From: Saprospiraceae bacterium
GTDB taxonomy: Bacteria; Bacteroidota; Bacteroidia; Chitinophagales; Saprospiraceae
Assembly: GCA_013001595.1 (NCBI GenBank)
Contig: JABDMH010000073.1
Location: 62,001 to 126,000, forward strand
DNA length: 64,000 bases
Direction of reading: 5' to 3'
Below, in pieces: positions 1 through 9,343 of the stretch (positions are counted from its first letter, which is position 1; every line of letters begins with the position of its first letter). Under the pieces are notes generated by a model. That model made no database searches. It was not told the origin of the DNA and worked only from the letters and a program-made list of their open reading frames with translations. The translations under genes were made by a program, and so were the position numbers.

Positions 1-18
1 ATCTCTACGCATCTATGT

Positions 19-60
19 GTAACCGTTCGGTGACAAATATACGTGAAACCGATCGGTTAC
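19..60. promoter_or_regulatory. Two tandem operator-like dyads
   Basis: Two similar imperfect palindromes, each an ACCG/CGGT pair around a 2-nt centre, lie at 19-34 and 45-60, with centres 26 bp apart. Each arm pair has one mismatch over 7 bp. This resembles a paired TetR-family operator. The nearest gene inside the window (phosphofructokinase) ends here, so the likely target is a leftward gene starting just outside the window. The assignment is inference. Confidence 0.35.
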
Positions 61-196
61 GCAAAAATTTTCACAAAATGTTTAAATTTCAGCAGACTTC
101 TCGAGCCAGAAAACATCCCTTAACACCATTGTGGTGCATACGTAGCCTAAGGCTATTCAGCAACTCACTCGTGTGGATGTCTTTTTTTATAATGGT

Positions 197-1456
197 CTAG
201 TCCTCTTTGCGGGACATAGGACGCAGTTCGGTCGAGGAATAGTCCCACTCCAATAGGCGATAAAAATCATAAGATTCGGGGATGGGAATCACTTCCCGTG
301 CCCTTTCGTAGTCTCGTTCAGTCAGCACATGCAAGTCACTCAAGATTAATCTGGCAAACTCGGTATCCACATCCACGAGTCTGGGCGGTATTTTACCATT
401 CTCATCTTCAATATCTTTCATATACACAGGAATAATTTTAGCGTCTCTGGTGGTAGATACGATGCAATTTTTAGCTCCCTGCTCAAAGAGCTTTTTGACA
501 CCCATACCTAACATGGTGCACAAAGTTAGATCGTAGGCTACCGGTCGACAACAACGAAGTTCATAACCCATTTCGACGGGACGACTCTTAATTTTAATGC
601 CTAGTTCTTTAAGTTCCTTCTGCACCAACACATTGATGATGTGTGCTTTACTGACGTTGCCAAGTTCTGGATGACCATGTGCATCGTAGGTGAACGTGAT
701 GCCACAATTTTTGATGTCTTCATCTTCCAAGACGTGGAAAATCCCTTCGCTCACAATTACGGCACCATAGTCAATTCCCTCTATCTTTCTTTTGATCATG
801 GACGAGATGATGAGGTCGATTACTTTGGCAAGCGTGATCTTGGTCTTGTTGAACATCTCAGGGATCACAATCAAAGGAAAGTGACAGCTGGCACCGATCT
901 CAAAAGCAAGATGACCGGCTGATCGGCCCATGGAAGCGATCACAAACCAATTACCGCTGGTCCGAGAATCTTCGTAGATCGTATTCCCGATATAAACACC
1001 AGCATCCTTCGCAGAGTTGAAGCCGAAGGTTGGCATCATATCCGGCAGAGGCAAATCGTTGTCAATAGTTTTGGGCACATGAATATTTTGGATGCTTACA
1101 TTCTTGGTTTCCAAAAATTTGGCTAAGCGATTACTGGTGGAAGCTGTGTCATCACCACCTATGGTAACCAGTAATTTTACATTGTTTTCTATGAAGAATT
1201 CTGCGGAGAATTCATGGTCTTTGGGCTTATGCCGACTCATTCGCAAGTTGGATCCGCCACGTGAGAATATTCGATCGGCATAGTGGAAGTCAATATCAAC
1301 AGTTTCAGCCTGGCCATTAAATAGGTTTTGATAACCATCGTGGAGGCCAATGACCCGATAGCCATCCTTTAGAAAGACTTTAGCTATAGTACTCACTACT
1401 GTATTGATACCGGGAGCAGGTCCACCTGCGCATAATAAGACGATTGATTCTTGCAT
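197..1456 (-). CDS. 6-phosphofructokinase, pyrophosphate-dependent type
   Basis: Phosphorylates fructose 6-phosphate in cytosolic glycolysis. The PFK fold is clear from GGPAPGIN near the N-terminus, GGDDT at residues 100-104 and PKTIDND at 128-134. ATP-dependent bacterial PfkA has GGDG and PGTIDND; the extra Asp (103) and the Lys (129) seen here are the accepted signature of enzymes that use pyrophosphate as phosphoryl donor, so the reaction is probably reversible. At 419 residues it fits this subgroup. ATG start. It stands alone, with about 200 bp on either side that holds no convincing gene. Family identity is secure; donor use is inferred from the two residues. Confidence 0.93.
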   Translation of the reverse strand: MQESIVLLCAGGPAPGINTVVSTIAKVFLKDGYRVIGLHDGYQNLFNGQAETVDIDFHYADRIFSRGGSNLRMSRHKPKDHEFSAEFFIENNVKLLVTIGGDDTASTSNRLAKFLETKNVSIQNIHVPKTIDNDLPLPDMMPTFGFNSAKDAGVYIGNTIYEDSRTSGNWFVIASMGRSAGHLAFEIGASCHFPLIVIPEMFNKTKITLAKVIDLIISSMIKRKIEGIDYGAVIVSEGIFHVLEDEDIKNCGITFTYDAHGHPELGNVSKAHIINVLVQKELKELGIKIKSRPVEMGYELRCCRPVAYDLTLCTMLGMGVKKLFEQGAKNCIVSTTRDAKIIPVYMKDIEDENGKIPPRLVDVDTEFARLILSDLHVLTERDYERAREVIPIPESYDFYRLLEWDYSSTELRPMSRKED

Positions 1457-1657
1457 GATTTCTTAATTCTTCTTTGGAATATAAACGTAGGATCGACTAC
1501 ATAAGACGCAAATAAAAGAATAATTGCATTGCTTTTCTAGTCCTCGTAAAGCAATTCCTGATAGTCACTTAACAATTGGCGAAGGTCTTTGACCATTGTA
1601 CAACCTCTTTGGGCATCGAACACAACTAGATCAATTTCCCGAAAGGGACCTACGACA

Positions 1658-4453
1658 CTATTCTGAAATCAAATCCAAAGGATGATTCTCCATCCGAGGT
1701 AAGGCAAATTCGATCGATTTCTTATGATGCTGAATTGTGCCTAAGAACTTGTCGCCTGATAACTTATCCCTTAGTACAATAAATGACTTTTTATCATATT
1801 CTGATGGAATCGGCATTCTGAATACGAAAGGCTGATTGGCATTTATGATGAATTCCTCTTCTTCATGAGTTACGGAAATGCTGGCATCAGCATCCATGGA
1901 AGCTATTTTCCATATTCCTTTCTCTAAGATCTGTCCATCTACCAGTAAAAGTGATTGCATCACGCCATCGTTAAAAGAAGCGATCCCATAGGAGCCTAGA
2001 AATGAACCATCGTTAAACTCATATGACTGCCTACCCCCAATGTCATTATAAATATATTGGATGCGATTGCCGCTAGACTGCACAACCACACCAACAAAAT
2101 CTGTGTTCTGCTCCAGTGGGGAGAAGTACGCGACTTCCTCCACTTTTATGGGATCTTCTGGGCTGAAGGCATCGATGATTGATACGAAGGGTTTGGTCAA
2201 TGCCTCTCCCGCTTGTCGAATGATCAAAGTTGGTGAGGGCGATTTATATAGTGTCGATGGAACTGACTCAGGATGTATGGCTCGGGAATATGGTGCCATG
2301 CAAGTGAAAACTGAACGATCTGCTTCGCCCTTCATCCAGACATCTACGCTCAATGCCTTGCCCAATTTAGTAGACAATGAAAATCTTGCCTTGAACTGAT
2401 GTGTGAGGTCTACTTTCTTTTTATCTGAAAAATAATCATACCCTAATTGATCACCATATTTAGAAGAAAGCTCATCCGTATCATATGCTACCATTTTTTT
2501 TCCACTAAAATCTGTTATTTGAATTGGATCTCCCTGACCATGAAGGACATATTCATGTTTTTTGTCTTGACCATCCTGGCGAGCTGAGCGAAAAATATCG
2601 ATGAAGAAGCCACTGTGCTCACTTGTTCGTATCGTCCCGCTACTGCGTCTCTGCAGGGCATCAGTTGATATTTCATGGAAACTGACGTCTGAATAGGTGT
2701 AATCTACCTCCCATGACGTTCCTGTGTTGGGATCTGGGTAAATGCTATGAACATCAAAAGCTTGGCTGCCTCTCATATTTCGGTAGTCAGAAATCCCATC
2801 TACAATCACCGTATTGTGGGCGGGAAAGCGACTGTAATATTCCCGGTGATCCTTAGTCCAATAGCTTACACCTGCCGCAGCATCCGGCACAATCACCATT
2901 CCTTTAGCGAACAGTTCGATGTTGATTCCATTCGTATGCGAGTGATTGCCTAGTGAGGCATTTTTTGAGACCATCATTCCTTGCTCAAGACTCTGACCAT
3001 TGCGTTGAACAATCCAACTGACATTTGGTGAATAAAAGGTGGGGTTAACCAGTCCCACAATTGACTTTGCTGTCGGAACATCTTTGAGCTCATCAACATA
3101 AAAGAAGAACTGAAATAAAGATCCAATTTTATCGCGATCATAAGCTCCTTGATCTAAAAACCTCTTGAGTTGGCTTGTCACTAGGGCTTCTTTTTCAGTT
3201 TGGTTGTATTTTCTAAACTGTGTAACAAGGAGTTCTAATGCATTGAAGCGCAACCGTGCATGCTTTGCATCACCATAAGCTACCGTAAAATCATTAGGAA
3301 ACAAGTAATTGAAATTCGCGAAAATCGCTTTTTCAAGTATGGGATAATCCATCAGTAGCTGATTATCCAAAGTCTTGTCCAAGAGGCAAAAAATCTCTAG
3401 TAAATCATCCGATACCATAATCGAATAGTGCGCTACCTCAGGCCAAATTGCTGTATTGGTTTCAAAGTTCTTCATCACGTCTCTGAGTGCCTTTTGCTTG
3501 GCTGTATTTTGGTAGAGGAGTTGATCGATGTAATATTCCTGCCCCTTTCCATCAGGATAGATAGCATCATGCTCTAAGGCAAAAGCTAGGTAAGCGATGT
3601 ACCTTGCCTGCATCAGATTCCAATTGTTATCAGGAACACCATATTTAATCTCCTGCTCTGCCCACCGTCGAAAAACCTCTTGAACCATATCCAGATCTTT
3701 CCCTGTCTGCACTAGATAATCGAAAACAAAATCATAACAAATGGTGAGAGGCTCTACGATTCTTTCGTGAATAACCTCGAAGGTCTGGAGTCCCATTAAA
3801 AGTTTATTCTTATGATCACCAGTGGTTCGCGGTGGCTCTCTATGGAACATTCCTACTATATAAGTTATAAAAATGTCTGAAGCAAAAGTGGCATAACGTT
3901 CATCCCCTTCCAACCAATACAAAAAGGCGGCATCTGCGGCGAGATCTAGGATTTCCTCATTAATTCGCTCCACTATGTGGCCAGTTTCACTAGGATGAAC
4001 CCACTCCCATGGCTCACCCTTTTTCTTTCCATTTTGCAGATACAATCCACGACGATCATCCATGAATGGTAGCACATCTTCTAGGTCTGGTCTAAGGTAA
4101 TCTGTAGCCCAGTCTCTCGAACCAGAAAACCTGACAGTTGGTACCGCGGCTTGGCCTTCACCATGCGAAAAGTCCATTCCATTTACATAGACCCTGGCAT
4201 ACTTCGTATTCCAATACATCTGTAATCTAGAAACAATCCAAGTTGGGTCTTCTTTATGCCTATACACATAGGGACTAACCTTTTTTCTAAGTTGTTCGAC
4301 AAAGGCTCGAGCTCTGCCAGACTCCTCTAGTCGCAGCATAAACGCCACTTTCTCGTCATCAGTTATGTAGATTTCAGGATGTTGCTGCGCTCCCAAATTC
4401 CAGCAATTAAACATAAGAAGGACCACTAGACTAAAACGAATATCTAAAGACAT
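1658..4453 (-). CDS. Exported heparinase II/III-like protein (polysaccharide lyase fold)
   Basis: Large exported protein with a signal peptide ending near GAQQ (about residue 24). The first two thirds are helical, as in the alpha/alpha toroid of alginate and heparinoid lyases, with a typical NNWN motif near 277. The C-terminal half carries the Hepar_II_III beta-sandwich: GNHSHTNG near 503-510, followed by a Tyr-rich stretch and AHNTVIVDG near 546. These His and Tyr residues match the usual catalytic set. The probable role is eliminative cleavage of a uronic-acid-containing glycan in the periplasm or outside the cell. An in-frame TTG lies one codon upstream; ATG at 4453 is preferred. It is divergent from an exported AGE-family protein across a 200-bp gap with an inverted repeat. 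The substrate cannot be read from sequence. Confidence 0.85.
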   Translation of the reverse strand: MSLDIRFSLVVLLMFNCWNLGAQQHPEIYITDDEKVAFMLRLEESGRARAFVEQLRKKVSPYVYRHKEDPTWIVSRLQMYWNTKYARVYVNGMDFSHGEGQAAVPTVRFSGSRDWATDYLRPDLEDVLPFMDDRRGLYLQNGKKKGEPWEWVHPSETGHIVERINEEILDLAADAAFLYWLEGDERYATFASDIFITYIVGMFHREPPRTTGDHKNKLLMGLQTFEVIHERIVEPLTICYDFVFDYLVQTGKDLDMVQEVFRRWAEQEIKYGVPDNNWNLMQARYIAYLAFALEHDAIYPDGKGQEYYIDQLLYQNTAKQKALRDVMKNFETNTAIWPEVAHYSIMVSDDLLEIFCLLDKTLDNQLLMDYPILEKAIFANFNYLFPNDFTVAYGDAKHARLRFNALELLVTQFRKYNQTEKEALVTSQLKRFLDQGAYDRDKIGSLFQFFFYVDELKDVPTAKSIVGLVNPTFYSPNVSWIVQRNGQSLEQGMMVSKNASLGNHSHTNGINIELFAKGMVIVPDAAAGVSYWTKDHREYYSRFPAHNTVIVDGISDYRNMRGSQAFDVHSIYPDPNTGTSWEVDYTYSDVSFHEISTDALQRRSSGTIRTSEHSGFFIDIFRSARQDGQDKKHEYVLHGQGDPIQITDFSGKKMVAYDTDELSSKYGDQLGYDYFSDKKKVDLTHQFKARFSLSTKLGKALSVDVWMKGEADRSVFTCMAPYSRAIHPESVPSTLYKSPSPTLIIRQAGEALTKPFVSIIDAFSPEDPIKVEEVAYFSPLEQNTDFVGVVVQSSGNRIQYIYNDIGGRQSYEFNDGSFLGSYGIASFNDGVMQSLLLVDGQILEKGIWKIASMDADASISVTHEEEEFIINANQPFVFRMPIPSEYDKKSFIVLRDKLSGDKFLGTIQHHKKSIEFALPRMENHPLDLISE

Positions 4454-4541
4454 CAATATTTATTTTCTATTATAATGGAGAATGCTCAAGATCAAGCTTT
4501 TCAGAAACCTTCCCCCGATCCAGTTCATTGGAGGCTTCCTA

Positions 4542-4582
4542 ATAGATTTTTCCAGATCATTCTACCAATCTAGAAAATCTAT
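4542..4582. promoter_or_regulatory. Inverted repeat in divergent promoter region
   Basis: ATAGATTTT (4542-4550) is matched by AAAATCTAT (4574-4582), and the inner bases CCAGAT and ATCTAG extend the symmetry. The site lies between the divergent heparinase-like and AGE-family genes, so one regulator could control both. No regulator gene is adjacent. Confidence 0.35.
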
Positions 4583-4665
4583 CGAGTTAATACAAACTCT
4601 TCAAGTACATCGACATGAATGGTAACGGCACTTGAATTATCGCTAACTTTTATCAAATTGTGAAA

Positions 4666-6006
4666 ATGCAACGACGTAAGTTTTTTTCCGACCTGGCCAT
4701 TCAAGGAATAGGTTTATCAGCTTTCCCCTTTTGGATGACCATTGGCCAGAAGCAAAACGGTTCGGACTATGGCGCCACGATGTCCGGTACACCAATTCAA
4801 AAGATCGGAAATTGGACATTGGAGGAAGTGAGGGACATCTTTAAAAAGGAATTTTTTGAGCGAAATCTTCCGATTTGGGAAACAGGTGTTGTAGACTGGG
4901 AGTATGGGGGATATATTCCTAAAACGACCCCATATTTTGACAATCAAGGTAGATTAGTTTCTACCTATAAGCGACTGTACCATCAGGGACGTTGCATGTG
5001 GTTGTACGCCTATCTATTCAACCATGTGGAAAAAAATGACCTATTCCTCAATGCCGCGCGTGCTGGATACGAATTTCTGTTGAAATATGGCTATGATGAA
5101 AAGACGTCGCTTTGGCATCAAAGGATCAGTCGTACTGGGGAATTAATCAAACCTTTCGGTGATATTTTCCCATGCATATATATGTTGTTGGCCTTAGGGG
5201 AGTACTACAAAGCCACTGGAGATGAAGAAGTGGCCGAACTGGGTATGCGCAGTGCCCAAGCCATCAGCAAGGAGCTTACTTCCAATCATTTCCAGGCTTA
5301 TGGCATGGGTCCACGACCTCAGGGATTTGACAGTTATCGAGAACCCGGAACTAGAAGGCTGGGTATGTGGATGCATTTTCTAAGTGCTCTAACACCCTTT
5401 CTGAGATATAAGCCAGATCCATCTCTGGAAATGATCGCCAAGTTCTGTGTCCGCAACATGTTATCTCGCCACTATAAAAAGGATGAACGACTAGCTTACG
5501 AATTTCTACAGCATGATTACACACTATATCCCAAGAACTATCACACACATGCCTCCATGCGGGTTGTCGATGGATTCCATAGTGTAGAGACATCGTGGAT
5601 GTGTATGGATGAAGCCCTACGCACCGCAGATGTAGCAATGTTCACTGAGGCACTCCAACTCGGTAAAGATGTCATGGACATGCTTTGGCTTGAACGAAAT
5701 GGTCGGCAAGGACTTGTAAGGTACTACTGGCCAGATGAAAAAGATCCAATGGCAAAGGCAAAAATACTGGAACCATATGTGATGAATGAAGTCTGGGTTA
5801 TGCTGCTATTAGGCATGGAGCATTCTGAAGAATCTTGGTTAATGGAGTGGTTCGACAAGTCATTCACATATGCATATAAAACCGGAAAAATCACCTTTCC
5901 GTACGGAGAGACATTACATCATCCTCGAGGGCTATTGTTTTGCATTGAAATCCTCGATCGAATTATTGCCAGGAAAGGGCATCGATCAGACTTTTTGAAA
6001 GCCTGA
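4666..6006 (+). CDS. AGE-family epimerase/isomerase-like protein with Tat signal
   Basis: Resembles the N-acylglucosamine 2-epimerase superfamily (alpha/alpha barrel of about 400 residues) that interconverts sugars at C2 or isomerises aldose and ketose. Family-like stretches are LYHQGRCMWLYAYLFN, HYHTHASM-type His-rich segments (YPKNYHTHASMRVVDGFHSVETSWM) around residues 295-320, and LVRYYWPDEKD. The N-terminus MQRRKFFSDLAI followed by a hydrophobic run is a twin-arginine signal, which is odd because most AGE enzymes are cytosolic. A GTG two codons upstream is an alternative start. The divergent neighbour is an exported lyase-like enzyme, so the pair may act on the same glycan outside the cytoplasm. 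Exact activity is unknown; another alpha/alpha-barrel activity is possible. Confidence 0.8.
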   Translation: MQRRKFFSDLAIQGIGLSAFPFWMTIGQKQNGSDYGATMSGTPIQKIGNWTLEEVRDIFKKEFFERNLPIWETGVVDWEYGGYIPKTTPYFDNQGRLVSTYKRLYHQGRCMWLYAYLFNHVEKNDLFLNAARAGYEFLLKYGYDEKTSLWHQRISRTGELIKPFGDIFPCIYMLLALGEYYKATGDEEVAELGMRSAQAISKELTSNHFQAYGMGPRPQGFDSYREPGTRRLGMWMHFLSALTPFLRYKPDPSLEMIAKFCVRNMLSRHYKKDERLAYEFLQHDYTLYPKNYHTHASMRVVDGFHSVETSWMCMDEALRTADVAMFTEALQLGKDVMDMLWLERNGRQGLVRYYWPDEKDPMAKAKILEPYVMNEVWVMLLLGMEHSEESWLMEWFDKSFTYAYKTGKITFPYGETLHHPRGLLFCIEILDRIIARKGHRSDFLKA

Positions 6007-6110
6007 CCTTGGATCAAGAAATGATGCTTATGAATTTTGTACTATCACATGCTTCAAACCCTCAGTAGAGAGGGCATTGCAGGGCAATCTCAGAAATTCT
6101 AAGACGTCTA

Positions 6111-8123
6111 CTAACTGGCTTTTTGATATTTTCTGACAATTAATTCGATCCGCGTGCCTTTCTCAGAATTCACTTTGATCTCTGCTCGGAGATTTCTGAC
6201 GAAAGCTTGTATCAGCTTGTGCCCAAAAGAAGTTGACTTTGAAGTGAAGAAGTCTTCAGACATACCTTTCCCATCATCTTCTACGACCAGAAATAGATCA
6301 TCCTTTCGTTCAAAAAGTGCGACCCTCAATAAGCCCTCTTCTCGATCTTTAAAGGCATGTTTAAGTGCATTAGTGATGAGTTCATTAGTGATGAGCCCAA
6401 GTGGAACAACGGAATCAATATCCAAAGTAATGGGAGCAATGTCTTTTTGCAACTGAATGTTCTGTTGACCAGTATTGACCGTTTCAAAAATACCGTCAAT
6501 CAATTTGTCAAAATAAGTTTGCATGTCTACACCCTGCAAATTATCTTCTTGATATAGGTTTTCGTGTAGCAGTGCCATTGATTGGACACGATTTCTTCCG
6601 GATGCAATGGCATCCAACGCTGCATTGTCTTCAATGTACCTACTTTGCAATCGCAGCAAACTTGAAATGACCTGCAAATTGTTTTTAACGCGGTGGTGTA
6701 TTTCTTTCAGAAGCAGTTTGTTTTCATCCAAGGCCCTTGATACCATCAAGTTTTTCTCTGCGAGTTCAGCTGCTGATTGCTTCTTAATGCGGTAGTTTCG
6801 ATACCAGAGATATGCGAGAAGAATCGCGGACACCAATAAAATGCTTAGCAATAGTAAAATTCTGCGAGTGCGTTGATCCCTAGCTTCTTGAAGTAAAGCC
6901 TCAGCTTCCTGTTGCACCAAGCGTCTTTCTTCCTCCCTATCAAAATCATACTGCATTTCCAGCTGAGTAATGTATCGTGTATTTTCATCATTTCGCAAGG
7001 AGTCATGTAATAACTTCAGCTCCTCATGATTTTGCAAAGCAGAGGCATAATTACCCAGTGAACGATATGCCTGGTGAAGACACTCACAGGCATTGGCCTG
7101 AAGATCCAATTGGTTTACTTGTCTTGCAATCCCCTTCCCCTGCAAACAATTCATTCTAGCGCGATCAAAGTCCTTTTTTTCGAGGTGCAGCCTTCCCAAA
7201 TCAACATAGGTATTGGCCAAGCCCACCTTGTTTTCAATCTCTTGAAAGGTGCTTAAAGCACGCTCAAACTGCACTGTAGCTTCATCCAGTTTTTTGGATC
7301 CTAGTAGTGCATTCCCCACATTTAGATAGGACATGGCCAATGCCCGCTGACTGGCTCCACCTTTTTCTTTCAGCTGCAGGGCTTCAGATTGGATAAGGTA
7401 GGCAGAATCAAATTTTTCCTGCTTGAGAAAAATGCTGCCTTTATTCATCCAGACGGTGCCCGCAATGGCCTTTTCATCCATCCCTATCAGCAAGTCATAT
7501 GCATCTTGATATGCTGCGTGTGCAGCTTCATAGTCTTCTATGTCCTGATAGAGATTAGCCAAATTATTATTGATGATGACCAGACTCCTTTGTGACTCGA
7601 CCTTCTCATCCTCATTTTCCAAAGATTCTAGATACCCGGGTTCCTCCATGAGTGCGAGTGCTTTTGCAAAGTGTTTGATCGAGACCTTCACATTTCCTTG
7701 CTTCTTGTACATGGTTCCCAGCATAGCTGCGAAATCAGACTGGAGACCATTATTTTGCTGCACAACATTCATAACTATACCCTTATCATACTGAACCAAT
7801 GCTGAATCAAACTGTGTGTTAAACACATAAAACTGCAATTGATTAAAGATGGCAATGGCTATTTCCTTGTCCATCTTTGCCTCTTGTGCAAGGATCAGTG
7901 CTGAATCGAGAAAAACCTTTGTCCAAGGTGCAAAATCATGAAAGTAGTTTGCCTGGGATTCTAGCTCAGATATCTGGTCCTGCACAGAATCCATCTTGCT
8001 GATCGCCTGAAAAATAGAATCGATGACCTTCTCCGCATAGGTATCATCCTGTGCATGGATAGTAGCCACAGAGAAAAATGTATAACCACAAGCAATCCAG
8101 AGGAGATGTTTTGAGCAATTCAT
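6111..8123 (-). CDS. TPR sensor histidine kinase (HisKA_2 type)
   Basis: Membrane sensor kinase. From ATG 8123 the protein has a clean signal peptide ending ATIHAQ. A longer in-frame start at 8186 would bury it, so the shorter form is chosen. About eight tetratricopeptide repeats fill the periplasmic part (about residues 30-370), then a coiled coil and one membrane helix (about 420-440). Next come the HisKA_2 phosphoacceptor box [11 protein letters not shown] (His near 475), the N-box [12 protein letters not shown] (near 577) and the ATPase glycine motif DDGKGMS. No response regulator lies next to it, so it is an orphan kinase; the partner and signal are unknown. It converges with the AGE-family gene. 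Confidence 0.92.
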   Translation of the reverse strand: MNCSKHLLWIACGYTFFSVATIHAQDDTYAEKVIDSIFQAISKMDSVQDQISELESQANYFHDFAPWTKVFLDSALILAQEAKMDKEIAIAIFNQLQFYVFNTQFDSALVQYDKGIVMNVVQQNNGLQSDFAAMLGTMYKKQGNVKVSIKHFAKALALMEEPGYLESLENEDEKVESQRSLVIINNNLANLYQDIEDYEAAHAAYQDAYDLLIGMDEKAIAGTVWMNKGSIFLKQEKFDSAYLIQSEALQLKEKGGASQRALAMSYLNVGNALLGSKKLDEATVQFERALSTFQEIENKVGLANTYVDLGRLHLEKKDFDRARMNCLQGKGIARQVNQLDLQANACECLHQAYRSLGNYASALQNHEELKLLHDSLRNDENTRYITQLEMQYDFDREEERRLVQQEAEALLQEARDQRTRRILLLLSILLVSAILLAYLWYRNYRIKKQSAAELAEKNLMVSRALDENKLLLKEIHHRVKNNLQVISSLLRLQSRYIEDNAALDAIASGRNRVQSMALLHENLYQEDNLQGVDMQTYFDKLIDGIFETVNTGQQNIQLQKDIAPITLDIDSVVPLGLITNELITNALKHAFKDREEGLLRVALFERKDDLFLVVEDDGKGMSEDFFTSKSTSFGHKLIQAFVRNLRAEIKVNSEKGTRIELIVRKYQKAS

Positions 8124-8376
8124 CGGCGAACAAAATACAAGGAAAATCAATAGACCTGCTATTACTGCATATCTTTGATGGCACAAATATGCAGCAAAAC
8201 GCGCCTTCTGGATGATGGTCGAACGCTAAGGGCTTCATAACTTATCAAACAAGTGCACCAAAGAACTCAATAATCCATTTTAAGTGTGCAGTATTTGATA
8301 GTGATTTTGGCCAAACATTTGTGGGAGATGATATCGTGCAGTTACCATGCCCAATAATGCGATAAACTTACTGGTT

Positions 8377-8994
8377 TTAGAGAAGACGACCTGCTTCGGC
8401 CCTGATCTTTTGTTGTAAAGCAGTCCTTACACCGTCAAACCATTCCTTCTTGAGGATGCTGAGTATAATGCTATCTCGCCGCCCAGTAGGGCTTTGGCAG
8501 TTATTTCGGAGTACCCCTTCAACAATACATCCTATACTTTTCATGGCAGCGATACTGCGGGCATTGTTATTATCTGCCCTAAATTCTACCCGTTCCAATC
8601 CCAATTGTAAAAAGGCATAATTTAGCATTAGATATTTGCAGTGCTTATTTAATCCAGTTCCTTGAATTTCTCTACCATACCATGTATAACCGAGCTGGAT
8701 GGTTTCATGCCTAGGGTTGTAGTCATAAAAACGAGTACTGCCAGCGTAGCTCATTTTTTGCTTATCAAAAACAATGAATGGATAGGCCGTTTTGGCAGTT
8801 TTATCCTGCAATGCACCATATATGTAGTGCCGAAGGTTTGCGGTGCCATCTGCAGACAAAAGTGAATACTTCCAAAGGTCCGGTTCATGCAATGAAAATG
8901 GCAAGAGCTCTTCGAAGTCTCTTGTGCGTAATGGTCTCAGCAGCACACGTTCATTTTCTAGAACAATCTCTTGATCAAAGTCCAACATTTGCAT
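8377..8994 (-). CDS. GNAT acetyltransferase, RimJ/RimL type
   Basis: Cytosolic acetyl-CoA-dependent N-acetyltransferase of the RimJ/RimL subgroup that modifies protein N-termini or small amines. Visible marks are RVLLRPLRTRDFEELLPF at the start of the fold, a QLGYTWYGREIQGTGLNKH strand-helix holding the acetyl-CoA loop, and a C-terminal VEFRADNNNARSIAAMKSIGC segment that is highly typical of the subgroup. The frame is open upstream to a TTG at 9042, but those 16 codons read as the tail of a decayed neighbouring gene, so ATG 8994 (or 8988) is taken as the start. The substrate is unknown. Confidence 0.85.
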   Translation of the reverse strand: MQMLDFDQEIVLENERVLLRPLRTRDFEELLPFSLHEPDLWKYSLLSADGTANLRHYIYGALQDKTAKTAYPFIVFDKQKMSYAGSTRFYDYNPRHETIQLGYTWYGREIQGTGLNKHCKYLMLNYAFLQLGLERVEFRADNNNARSIAAMKSIGCIVEGVLRNNCQSPTGRRDSIILSILKKEWFDGVRTALQQKIRAEAGRLL

Positions 8995-9339
8995 ATCACT
9001 ATTTTTCAATGTAAGTAGAGCATCCAGTTTCTCCCAGTCCAACCATTCCCAGTTTAGATCAAGTCTTGTTCTTCCATCTGTTGATTTCGAGATCCTTGCC
9101 TCAGCCCTGCCTGCCTATAGCTGCTGATCAATGGTTAGGCAATGATTAACAATCGAAGTTTCGTACCATCTTGTATGCCAATAATGTTTCCTTCAGCGAT
9201 CTTTCCACCCGAATATGTTGCCATCACTTTTCGAACCCACCTGCTTCCACTTGACGACCGTACTGACATCAGCTATCCCCTATGCAGAATTCCGCACTAG
9301 AACAAAAGTCCTTCCATCAAGATTCTCTAGTCGTTCCAT
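8995..9339 (-). pseudogene. Remnant of a small conserved Bacteroidota protein (N-acetylglutamate synthase-like annotation)
   Basis: The gap between the two acetyltransferase genes holds a dead reading frame. From ATG 9339 it reads DGRTFVLVRNSA, a stop, then GIADVSTVVKWKQVGSK. The next shift of frame gives ATYSGGKIAEGNIIGIQDG. A second shift back gives VNHCLTIDQQL, a stop, and RISKSTDGRTRLDLNWEW. In this order the pieces match, by memory, the roughly 105-residue Bacteroidota protein usually labelled N-acetylglutamate synthase (SNSENGETS..YKQ, YSGGQIIEGHLIGL, STPE..DGRIRLHEKWQW). At least two stops and two compensating frameshifts are present. The reconstruction is mine and should be tested by a translated search. 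Confidence 0.5.
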
Positions 9340-9343
9340 GACC

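Noticed and set aside
1537-1668. A 43-codon open frame on the minus strand after the heparinase-like gene, ending QELLYED
   Set aside because: It could be a sulfatase-like or other gene tail, but no start or domain supports a gene, and an upstream stop lies inside the heparinase gene. It is kept only as a possible remnant.
6060-6085. Hairpin CCCTC/GAGGG between the AGE-family gene and the histidine kinase
   Set aside because: Stem of only five pairs and no T-run.
8124-8376. Possible gene in the 253 bp between the histidine kinase start and the GNAT stop
   Set aside because: Only a short open frame overlapping the kinase start is present, with no coding signs.
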